NCBI GenBank assembly: GCA_031379365.1
Contig: JANNFB010000025.1
Location: 1-32,257 of the forward strand
Source: CADEEN01 sp031379365
Lineage (GTDB): Bacteria > Pseudomonadota > Gammaproteobacteria > Burkholderiales > Burkholderiaceae_C
Direction of reading: 5' to 3'
Length of the DNA stretch: 32,257 nt
Every line of letters begins with the position of its first letter. Position 1 is the first letter of the stretch. Of this stretch, positions 1 to 6,358 are shown piece after piece. Both the position numbers and the translations under genes were made by a program. The notes under the pieces were generated by a model that saw only the letters and a program-made list of their open reading frames with translations, had not been told where the DNA came from and searched no databases.

Positions 1-44
1 AGCGCGTCAGCGTAAGGCCTGGCGATGGTGGCAAGCTCGGCCAT
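1..44 (-). CDS. atpH: ATP synthase F1 subunit delta (5' end only)
   Basis: Only the first 14 codons lie in the window, reading MAELATIARPYADA, which is the usual N-terminus of the delta subunit that links F1 to the b subunits of the peripheral stalk. The ATG at 44-42 follows the atpF stop after a single base, so translation is probably coupled to atpF. The position directly after atpF is the standard place of atpH. The rest of the gene, and presumably atpAGDC, lies beyond the left edge of the window. Confidence 0.9.
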   Translation of the reverse strand, partial: MAELATIARPYADA

Positions 45-45
45 G

Positions 46-516
46 TCAGAGCTCGGCTTTCAGGCGGCCCAACAAATCGGCGTGAACGGCGGGGTTCACT
101 TCCTTGCGCAGGATCTGCTCGGCGCCCTTGACGGCCAGCGCGGCGACCTGGTCACGCAGTGTTTCGCGCGCCTTGATCGACTCCTGCGCTGCCTCGGCAC
201 GGGCCGCGGCCACGATCTTGGCGCCTTCTTCGCTGGCGCGGGTCTTGGCTTCTTCGACCATTTGCTGCGCCAGGCGCTCGGCATCGGCCAGGCGCTTGGT
301 GGCGTCGCCGCGCGCGGCAGAGAGCTGCTGCTCGACGCGCACATTGGCGTTGCTCAGCTCGGCCTTGGCCTTGTCGGCGGCCGACAAGCCTTCAGCGATC
401 TTCTTCGCGCGCTCGTCGAGCGCAGCGGTGATCGGGGGCCACACGAATCGCATCGTGAACCAGACCAGGATCGCGAACACGATCATCTGGATGATGAGGG
501 TAGCGTTGATGTTCAC
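46..516 (-). CDS. atpF: ATP synthase Fo subunit b
   Basis: A 156-residue protein, the normal length for a bacterial b subunit. Residues 5-25 form one membrane helix, followed by a long charged, alanine-rich helix (about 30-140) that makes the peripheral stalk dimer joining Fo to delta/alpha of F1. The start is GTG at 516-514, since an AAGG ribosome-binding element lies about 7 nt upstream and the protein begins MNINATLIIQ as in relatives. It lies between atpE and atpH in the standard operon order. The upstream gap is filled by a hairpin repeat (542-631), leaving only the native 25 nt with the ribosome-binding site. Confidence 0.97.
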   Translation of the reverse strand: MNINATLIIQMIVFAILVWFTMRFVWPPITAALDERAKKIAEGLSAADKAKAELSNANVRVEQQLSAARGDATKRLADAERLAQQMVEEAKTRASEEGAKIVAAARAEAAQESIKARETLRDQVAALAVKGAEQILRKEVNPAVHADLLGRLKAEL

Positions 517-541
517 TTGCTTGCCTTACACGCGGGGTTTA

Positions 542-631
542 CCAAGCAAACGCCGCGGACCCGGCTTTGCCGGGCCGCTGGCGTTGCCCCCTTGAGGGGG
601 AGCGGCTGCGCCGCTCCGGGGGTGGGCCAGT
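542..631 (-). repeat. stop-codon-adjacent triple-hairpin repeat, copy A (atpE-atpF gap)
   Basis: This 90-bp unit starts at the base after the atpE TGA. Read in the atp direction it has three consecutive perfect hairpins: 599-606/610-617 (8 bp, 3-nt loop), 587-591/596-600 (5 bp, 4-nt loop) and 560-565/569-574 (6 bp, 3-nt loop). It ends in a GCTTGG motif. Copy B (28732-28821) is closely similar over its full length, and copy C (8781-8862) is a degraded relative; all three start directly after a stop codon and have the same orientation to the host gene. There is no U-tract, so it looks more like an mRNA-stabilising or processing structure than a terminator; that role is inference. Confidence 0.85.
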
Positions 632-895
632 TCACTTCGGCAGGTTGGCGATCTGAGCGATGAACGGATTGGCGGTGGCGAACCACAGCGCAATGCCGGT
701 ACCGATGATGAAGGCCGCGTCGATCAGGCCGGCCAGCAGGAACATCTTGGTCTGCAGCTCGCCCATCAGCTCGGGTTGGCGCGCAGCCGCTTCGAGGTAC
801 TTGCTGCCCATGATGCCGATGCCGATACAGGCACCGAGCGCGCCCAGACCAATGATCAAGCCGGCGGCGAGGGCGACAAAACTGATGACTTCCAT
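632..895 (-). CDS. atpE: ATP synthase Fo subunit c
   Basis: An 87-residue proteolipid of two membrane helices joined by the conserved polar loop (AARQPE, residues 37-42). Helix 2 carries the ion-binding carboxylate as aspartate in GLIDAAF (about residue 59), as in proton-translocating enzymes. The glycine-rich first helix (GLGALGACIGIGIMG) is typical of c-ring packing. It has a strong AGGAG site 7 nt before the ATG. It sits between atpB and atpF. An A/T-rich leader upstream and a triple-hairpin repeat directly downstream could both raise output relative to its neighbours, fitting the need for many c subunits per enzyme. Confidence 0.98.
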   Translation of the reverse strand: MEVISFVALAAGLIIGLGALGACIGIGIMGSKYLEAAARQPELMGELQTKMFLLAGLIDAAFIIGTGIALWFATANPFIAQIANLPK

Positions 896-949
896 GATGA
901 CTCCTAGAGGATGAGTTTGGTTTATGAAGGAAAGGAAAACGAAAACGGG
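896..949 (-). promoter_or_regulatory. A/U-rich translational leader of atpE
   Basis: On the coding (minus) strand, the atpB-atpE gap is rich in U and A and poor in structure (GTTTTCGTTTTCC, then CATAAACCAAAC). It ends in a strong AGGAG site before the atpE ATG. This contrasts sharply with the GC-rich surroundings. In E. coli a U/A-rich unstructured leader boosts atpE translation; the same role here is inferred from position and composition. Confidence 0.5.
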
Positions 950-1819
950 TCAGTGTGCGTCGTGGGCCTGGCCGACATAAACCAGCGTCAGCATCATGAA
1001 CACGAAGGCTTGCAGGGTGATGATCAGGATGTGGAAGATGGCCCAGGCGCTGCCGGCGACCACATGCAAGAGCGCCAGCGCGAAACCAGTTGCCGACAGC
1101 GTGAAAGCGCCGCCGAGCAGAGCGATCAGCATGAAGATCAACTCGCCGGCGTACATGTTGCCGAACAGCCGCATGCCGTGGCTGACGGTCTTGGCCACGA
1201 ACTCGATCAACTGCATGGCCAGGTTGACCACGCCGAGGATGAGCGCGGCAATCGGGTTCTTGCTGGTGCCGAAGGGCGCGCTGACGAGTTCGTGCGCCCA
1301 GCCACCGACGCCCTTGATCTTGACGTTGTAGGCCAGGCAGACCAACAAGACCGACAGCGACAAGCCCATGGTTACCGACAAGTCGGCCGTCGGCACGACG
1401 CGCATGTAGTCTTTAGCGCCCATGGCCGGGCCGGCCACGTGCCAGATGGCAGGCAGCAGATCGACCGGCAGCAGGTCCATCGCATTCATCAGGAAGATCC
1501 AGACAAACACCGTCAGCGCCAGAGGTGCCACCAGCTTGCGGCTGGCGGCGTTGTGGACGATGCCCTTGGCCTGGGTGTCGACAATCTCGACGAGGATTTC
1601 CACCGCGGCCTGGAAGCGGCCCGGCACGCCCGACGTGGCGCTGCGCGCAGCGCGCCATAGCAACCAGCAGCCGATCACGCCGATGGTGATGGCCCAAAAC
1701 ATCGAATCGAGGTTGACGACGGAAAAGTCGACAACCGCCGTCTGCTTCTTGTTCTGCAAATGCTGCAGGTGGTGAACGATGTATTCACCTGCGCTGGGGG
1801 CGTGACCTTCGGCTGCCAT
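950..1819 (-). CDS. atpB: ATP synthase Fo subunit a
   Basis: A 289-residue multi-spanning membrane protein that forms the proton half-channels against the c-ring. The diagnostic helix reads SHGMRLFGNMYAGE (about residues 206-219), containing the essential arginine. The N-terminus MAAEGHAPSAGEYIVHHLQH is the periplasmic-side leader typical of betaproteobacterial AtpB. Several hydrophobic segments follow (about 40-60, 105-125, 145-165, 185-270). It starts 33 bp after atpI and precedes atpE in the standard order. Length and motifs are normal. Confidence 0.97.
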   Translation of the reverse strand: MAAEGHAPSAGEYIVHHLQHLQNKKQTAVVDFSVVNLDSMFWAITIGVIGCWLLWRAARSATSGVPGRFQAAVEILVEIVDTQAKGIVHNAASRKLVAPLALTVFVWIFLMNAMDLLPVDLLPAIWHVAGPAMGAKDYMRVVPTADLSVTMGLSLSVLLVCLAYNVKIKGVGGWAHELVSAPFGTSKNPIAALILGVVNLAMQLIEFVAKTVSHGMRLFGNMYAGELIFMLIALLGGAFTLSATGFALALLHVVAGSAWAIFHILIITLQAFVFMMLTLVYVGQAHDAH

Positions 1820-1852
1820 GTTTCGAGCGATCCCGTCTTGTTCGTTTGTTCT

Positions 1853-2344
1853 CTACCGCCGTCGCCACGCAAGCGCCAGCCAATACACCTTGGTGCAGAC
1901 CACCAGACCGACCAGCAAGGCCGGCCAGCTCAGCGGCTGCACGATGCGGTTCGCCAGCACCAGCAGGACGACCGCAACACCTATCTTCACCATCTCCCAG
2001 AACATGAAGCCGATAGCGCTGGCGCCAGGCGTCACGCTCGTGAGAGCGCTGGTCATGCCACGCGCCAACAAGGCCCCTGGCACCACCACTACGCCGGCGC
2101 CATACAGCGCCGACCAAACCACATCCCACCGCCCCGTGGCCAGGCCCGAAACCAGGGCCACAACCACACCGACCGCGACTTGCACCGCGATCACCCGCCA
2201 CGGCGACACCGCGTGCGGGTTGTTTGCCATCAGGGCCTGCGCTTCTTCGCGGCTCAGGGCCTTGTATGGCGCTTTGGCGGCCTCATCGGTGTCGCCCGCC
2301 CAAGGGTCGGAGCCGAGTTTTCGGTCTGACGGGGTCGGGGCCAC
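1853..2344 (-). CDS. atpI: ATP synthase subunit I (AtpI family)
   Basis: A protein of about 163 residues whose first 50 residues are hydrophilic (SREEAQALMANNPHAVSPW) and are followed by four hydrophobic segments, the pattern of AtpI, a small membrane protein that helps c-ring assembly. It is the first gene of the atp operon and ends in TAG 33 bp before atpB. The longest frame begins with TTG at 2359, but a perfect TATAAT at 2369-2374 would put the transcript start near 2362. The GTG at 2344 is therefore preferred; neither start has a clear ribosome-binding site, so the N-terminus is uncertain. Confidence 0.85.
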   Translation of the reverse strand: MAPTPSDRKLGSDPWAGDTDEAAKAPYKALSREEAQALMANNPHAVSPWRVIAVQVAVGVVVALVSGLATGRWDVVWSALYGAGVVVVPGALLARGMTSALTSVTPGASAIGFMFWEMVKIGVAVVLLVLANRIVQPLSWPALLVGLVVCTKVYWLALAWRRR

Positions 2345-2368
2345 GAATGCGTCCAGCAAAGCCGCGGG

Positions 2369-2398
2369 ATTATACGGGCTAACCCGCGGACTTCGACA
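2369..2398 (-). promoter_or_regulatory. candidate atp operon promoter framed by an inverted repeat
   Basis: A perfect TATAAT (minus strand, 2369-2374) precedes atpI. The -35 region around 2392-2398 (GTCGAA/TGTCGA) is a poor match. A perfect 7-bp inverted repeat, CCGCGGG at 2362-2368 and CCCGCGG at 2383-2389, frames the -10 box, which could be an operator or form a hairpin. The region is divergent from the DUF2062 gene. Confidence 0.5.
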
Positions 2399-2450
2399 GT
2401 CTCAGGCCACGCGACACACAATGCCCTGTTGCATCACAGGGCTGCTCCAC

Positions 2451-3005
2451 GTGTCGCCACCCGATCCTTCCTCTCCCTCCACCTGGTCCACGCTGAAGGC
2501 GCAGTTCAAGGCCCAGGCGCCCGACAAGGCGGTGTTGATGCGCCACCGTTGGCTGCGCCCCATCGCGCACCGCCTGGAGGAGCCGGGCTTGTGGCATGCC
2601 CGGCCGGAAGCCATGGCCCGGGGCGTGGCCATCGGCTTGTTCTGGGCCTTTGCCGTGCCCTTCGCCCAGATCATCTTTGCCGCAGCCCACTGCGTGTGGT
2701 GGCGCGCCAACATTCCAGTGGCCGCGGCCATCACCTTCATCACCAACCCGTTCACGATCGGCGGCTGGCTGTGGCTGGCCTACCAGGCGGGCTCCTTGTT
2801 CGTCGAGCCGGCTGCAGCCGCGCCGGGTGCCAGCGGTTGGCTGGCGACAGTGCAGGCCTTGGGTTGGCCGACCGTCTTGGGCATGGCGTTGTTTGCGGTG
2901 GGCGGTTCGCTCGCCGGTTACGTTCTGGTGCGCAGCGGCACACGCTTGTGGTTGCATTGGCGAGTGTTGCGGCGCGGCCGGCGCCAGCGTGCAGGCAGCG
3001 TGTGA
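2451..3005 (+). CDS. DUF2062 membrane protein
   Basis: A DUF2062-family protein of about 184 residues. After a basic, cytoplasmic N-terminus (RHRWLRPIAHRLEEPGLW), the family core reads ARGVAIGLFWAFAVPFAQ, then a second hydrophobic segment with ITNPFTIGGWLWLAY, and a third near the C-terminus (VLGMALFAVGGSLAGYVLV), ending in an arginine-rich tail. The molecular function of the family is unknown; some relatives are fused to glycosyltransferases. GTG at 2451 is chosen because CAGGG lies upstream; an in-frame ATG at 2421 would add 10 residues without a ribosome-binding site. It is divergent from atpI and 73 bp before the DsbD-like gene. Confidence 0.85.
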   Translation: MSPPDPSSPSTWSTLKAQFKAQAPDKAVLMRHRWLRPIAHRLEEPGLWHARPEAMARGVAIGLFWAFAVPFAQIIFAAAHCVWWRANIPVAAAITFITNPFTIGGWLWLAYQAGSLFVEPAAAAPGASGWLATVQALGWPTVLGMALFAVGGSLAGYVLVRSGTRLWLHWRVLRRGRRQRAGSV

Positions 3006-3078
3006 TGCTTGCTTGCGGAACCGGTCCCGCCTGCGCATGCTCTGACCCCATGAACTTCACCCATCGCGATCACCCTCC

Positions 3079-5205
3079 ATGCCGCTGCTGCCCCGTCTGC
3101 TGTTGATTGCCGGCCTGTCCTGCCTGGCCGGGCTGGCCCACGCTGCGGGGGCGGTGGTGACCACCGAGCAAGTGCGCGCCGAATTGGTGGCCCACGCGCC
3201 TGAGGGCATCGGCGCGGGCAAGCCGGTCTGGCTTGGCCTGCAGATCGCGCACCAACCGCACTGGCACACCTACTGGAAGAACCCGGGCGATTCCGGCCTG
3301 CCCACAACGCTCAGCTGGCAGTTGCCAAACAGCGTGCAGGCGGGCGAGATCGTCTGGCCGACACCCCAGCAGCTGCCGGTGGGGCCGCTGATGAACTACG
3401 GCTACGAGGGCCGGGTGTTGCTGCCGGTGCCGCTGACCGTTGGCGCCGGCTTCGCAGCCGCGACGCTGGACATCAAGCTCAGCGCCCAATGGCTGGTCTG
3501 CAAGGACATCTGCATCCCACAGCAAGGTGAGTTCGCGCTCAGCCTGCCGGCGCAGGCCAGCACGGCCGTGCATGCCGCCGCGTTCGACGGCGCCCGCGCA
3601 GCCGCGCCGCAGGCAGCGTCCGGGGCTGTGGCGCGCGCCGAGTTGGCGCAAGAGGGCAAGGTCTTGAAGCTCGTTGTCAGCGGCCTGCCCTCTGCACTGC
3701 AGGGCCGCTCGCTGACCTTCTTTGCCGAGACGGCCGGCGTGATCGAGCCTGCCGCGCCGGTCATTGCGCGCTGGGAGGGCGCCACCTGGTCGGCCCAAGT
3801 CACGACCTCCTCGCAGCGCTTCGAGAGCCCCTCGGCGATGAACGCGGTGCTGGTCGCGCCCGGCGCCGCCGCGGGAGTGCAGATCAGCTTCCCAATCGCG
3901 GGCACCTGGCCCGCCGTGGCCGCCCCCGGCACAGGCGGGGCGGAGGCCGCAGCGGTGGCGCAGCCACAGCCCGTCAGCGTCGCCGCGCCCCAGCAAGGCT
4001 TTGCGCTTGCACTGGTGTTCGCCTTGATCGGTGGCGCGCTGCTCAACCTGATGCCCTGCGTCTTCCCCATCCTGTCGCTCAAGCTGCTCGGTTTCGCCGG
4101 CCACGCCCACAGTCGGCGCGCCTTGGTCGCCGGCGGCCTGGCCTACAGCGCTGGCGTGGTGCTGTCTTTCGTCGGCTTGGCCGCCCTGCTGCTGTTGCTG
4201 CGCGCCGGCGGTGAGCAGATCGGCTGGGGCTTTCAGTTGCAGTCGCCGCTGTTCATCGCGGCACTGGCGGTTCTGTTCACCTTGATCGCGCTGAACCTGG
4301 CGGGCCTGTTCGAGTTCGGCACCATGCTGCCCAGTGGCCTGGCGTCTATGCGCCTGCGCCACCCACTGGCCGACTCGGCCCTGACGGGCGTCCTCGCCGT
4401 GGCCGTGGCCTCGCCCTGCACGGCCCCTTTCATGGGCGCGGCGCTGGGTGTGGCCTTCACCCTGCCGCCCGCCGCCGCTTTGACCCTGTTCGCCACACTT
4501 GGCGCTGGCATGGCCCTGCCTTACCTGGCGGCCTGCGCCTGGCCCGGGATGGCGCGTGCCATGCCGCAACCCGGCGCCTGGATGGCGACGTTCAAGACGG
4601 CGATGGCCTTCCCGATGCTGGCCACCGTCGTCTGGCTGGCCTGGGTGCTCGGCCAGCAGACCAGCATCGACGGCGTCGCGGCGCTGCTGGCCTTGTTGGT
4701 GGCGCTGGCCTTCGCCCTGTGGGCCTGGGGTCGGATTGATGGCGGTCGCATTGCCCGCGCCGCCTGGAGCACGACCGGGGTCTTGCTGGTGGCCGTTGCG
4801 ATGGCCTGGGCGCTGCCGACTTGGCGCGAAGCCAGCGCCGCCGTACCGGCAGCCAGCGCCGAGGCACGCTGGCAACCCTGGAGCGCCGAGCGCGTCGCAG
4901 CGCTGAACGCCGAAGGGCGCTCAGTCTTCGTCGACTTCACTGCCGCGTGGTGCGTGACCTGCCAGGTCAACAAGCGCACGACGCTGGGGAATGCCGCGCT
5001 GCTGGCCGACCTGGATGCGCAGCGTGTGGTCTTGCTGCGCGCGGATTGGACCCGGCGCGACGCCGCGATCAGCGCCGAGTTGACACGCCTGGGTCGCAAT
5101 GGCGTGCCGGTGTACGCGATCTACAAACCCGGCCAGTCCTTGCCCACCCTCTTGCCCGAGTTGCTCAGCCCGCAAGTGATGCGCGATGCGCTTGCGAGCC
5201 CCTGA
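3079..5205 (+). CDS. DsbD/ScsB-like thiol:disulfide interchange protein
   Basis: A 708-residue inner-membrane protein that passes electrons from cytoplasmic thioredoxin to periplasmic thiols. A signal peptide (1-22, ending AHA) is followed by a periplasmic N-domain with WHTYWKNPGDSGLP and a redox pair C141/C145 (VCKDIC). About eight membrane helices (300-590) carry the paired cysteines C327 (LMPCVFP) and C447 (SPCTAPF). A thioredoxin domain ends the protein with C625-V-T-C628. The N-domain (WxxYWKNPGDSG) is closer to ScsB/DsbD-like proteins linked to copper tolerance than to classical DsbD. A redoxin gene follows after 33 bp, a likely partner or substrate. Confidence 0.9.
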   Translation: MPLLPRLLLIAGLSCLAGLAHAAGAVVTTEQVRAELVAHAPEGIGAGKPVWLGLQIAHQPHWHTYWKNPGDSGLPTTLSWQLPNSVQAGEIVWPTPQQLPVGPLMNYGYEGRVLLPVPLTVGAGFAAATLDIKLSAQWLVCKDICIPQQGEFALSLPAQASTAVHAAAFDGARAAAPQAASGAVARAELAQEGKVLKLVVSGLPSALQGRSLTFFAETAGVIEPAAPVIARWEGATWSAQVTTSSQRFESPSAMNAVLVAPGAAAGVQISFPIAGTWPAVAAPGTGGAEAAAVAQPQPVSVAAPQQGFALALVFALIGGALLNLMPCVFPILSLKLLGFAGHAHSRRALVAGGLAYSAGVVLSFVGLAALLLLLRAGGEQIGWGFQLQSPLFIAALAVLFTLIALNLAGLFEFGTMLPSGLASMRLRHPLADSALTGVLAVAVASPCTAPFMGAALGVAFTLPPAAALTLFATLGAGMALPYLAACAWPGMARAMPQPGAWMATFKTAMAFPMLATVVWLAWVLGQQTSIDGVAALLALLVALAFALWAWGRIDGGRIARAAWSTTGVLLVAVAMAWALPTWREASAAVPAASAEARWQPWSAERVAALNAEGRSVFVDFTAAWCVTCQVNKRTTLGNAALLADLDAQRVVLLRADWTRRDAAISAELTRLGRNGVPVYAIYKPGQSLPTLLPELLSPQVMRDALASP

Positions 5206-5238
5206 CCCTTCCATCGCGCACCCTTTGGAGTCGATGCC

Positions 5239-5862
5239 ATGCAGTTCAATGCCCTTGCCCCCTGGATCCTCGGCCTGACCCTTGTTGCCAGTGTGGCGCC
5301 CGCCCGCGCCGCCGCGGCCACGGTCGGCCAGGCGGCACCCGCCTTCAGCGTCACCGACACGCAAGGCAAGGCCATTTCTCTGGCGGACTTCAAGGGCAAG
5401 ACCGTCGTGCTCGAGTGGGTCAACCCCGACTGCCCCTACGTGCGCAAGCACTACGACAGCGCCAACATGCAGGGCACGCAGAAAGCAGCCGCCGCCAAGG
5501 GCGTGGTCTGGCTGGCCGTCAACTCGACCCACACCGGCCACACCGACTTCAAGAAGCCGACCGAGATGGCTGCCTGGATGAAGGCGCAGAGCGCCGCCCC
5601 GACCGCCACCCTGCTCGACAGCGACGGCAAGATGGGCCGCGCTTACGGTGCGCGCACCACGCCGCACATGTACGTGATCGATGCCAAGGGCAGCCTGGTC
5701 TACGCGGGCGCCATCGACGACAAGCCGAGCGCCAACCCGGCCGATGTGAAAACCGCGAAGAACTTCGTCAATGCCGCGTTGGCCGATGTGCTGGCAGGCA
5801 AAGCGGTGGCCCAGCCGGTAACGCGCGCCTACGGCTGCTCCGTCAAGTACGGCGACAGCTGA
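5239..5862 (+). CDS. secreted thioredoxin-fold redoxin (AhpC/TSA-like)
   Basis: A 207-residue protein with an N-terminal signal peptide (about 1-25) and a thioredoxin fold. The active-site region reads NPDCPYVRKHY, with C65 as the only cysteine of the normal CxxC site; a second cysteine near the C-terminus (YGCSVKY) is typical of this family and may act as the resolving residue. The cis-proline region is TTPHMYVID. The likely role is periplasmic thiol or peroxide chemistry, reduced by the DsbD-like protein encoded 33 bp upstream (inference). GGAG lies 9 nt before the ATG at 5239. An earlier overlapping ATG (5234) is out of frame. Confidence 0.88.
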   Translation: MQFNALAPWILGLTLVASVAPARAAAATVGQAAPAFSVTDTQGKAISLADFKGKTVVLEWVNPDCPYVRKHYDSANMQGTQKAAAAKGVVWLAVNSTHTGHTDFKKPTEMAAWMKAQSAAPTATLLDSDGKMGRAYGARTTPHMYVIDAKGSLVYAGAIDDKPSANPADVKTAKNFVNAALADVLAGKAVAQPVTRAYGCSVKYGDS

Positions 5863-5885
5863 CCGAACCACCCCCGAGGTGCCTC

Positions 5886-5901
5886 GCGGAGTTGGCTCCG
5901 C
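5886..5901. terminator. short hairpin after the redoxin gene
   Basis: A perfect 6-bp stem, GCGGAG and CTCCGC around a TTGG loop, lies 24 nt after the redoxin stop. There is no U-run on either strand, so termination is only possible. The sequence directly after the stop also contains CCACCCCCGAG, faintly like the start of the ~90-bp stop-adjacent repeat. Confidence 0.3.
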
Positions 5902-5921
5902 AGCGGTGCTGGGCCGGGGCC

Positions 5922-6358
5922 TGATACCGAATCGCGTTCAATCGCATCGAAACGATAAGCGGCTCGCGGCCGCTTGCGGACTTTCGTTCCCGCACGTTCG
6001 TGGGCCGCGCCGGCCAGGGCTGCCGGGCGCCCGCCTCCGCGAATGTCCTCCGCCCTGGGCTGAGCCCAGGGCTCCCCCTTGATTTCGCTGCGGAGGGCAC
6101 CCGGCAGCCCCGGCCTCGAATCTCGGAGGCTCTCCAGCTGCGAATAGCTCAGGCCTGTCTGATCAGGACGGCGGGGCGCTCTGCGCAGCGAAATCAAGGA
6201 GGAGAGGCGGGCGCAGCCCGACTCGGGGGACATTCGCGGAGCAGAGCGCCCCGCCGGCCTGATCTCGCGCAATTGCTCGCACGCCAGGGCGAACGACTGC
6301 AAGGGACCGATCGGCACCGGTCAGATGGATGCTGTTGAACGCCACTGCATATGAATCA
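5922..6358. repeat. large convergent-gene repeat, copy 1 (~437 bp)
   Basis: The non-coding stretch between the redoxin gene (plus) and the GlpD-family gene (minus) is mostly one element that recurs at 21423-21862 in the same orientation and nearly the same length. Imperfect terminal inverted repeats begin TGATACC on the left and include GCGTTCAA on both ends; the right end contains the glpD-like stop codon. Inside, a 56-nt arm at 6036-6091 is an imperfect inverted copy of 6185-6240. A 93-nt block (6161-6253) is identical in the two copies, and within it 6173-6184 pairs perfectly with 6241-6252. No transposase is encoded. It could be a MITE, a BIME-like mosaic or a bidirectional 3'-end structure. 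Confidence 0.88.

Noticed and set aside
2400..2450. ATG at 2421 as start of the DUF2062 gene
   Set aside because: No ribosome-binding site before it; GTG at 2451 has CAGGG upstream and matches where family similarity would begin. Kept as an alternative.
3070..4875. A 601-codon minus-strand open frame
   Set aside because: Antisense to the DsbD-like gene, which has a signal peptide and all redox cysteines.
5829..6338. Open frames on both strands across the large repeat, with look-alikes at 21172-21846
   Set aside because: Similarity between the copies is explained by DNA identity of the repeat; there is no ribosome-binding site, domain or sensible composition, and frames are open on both strands.
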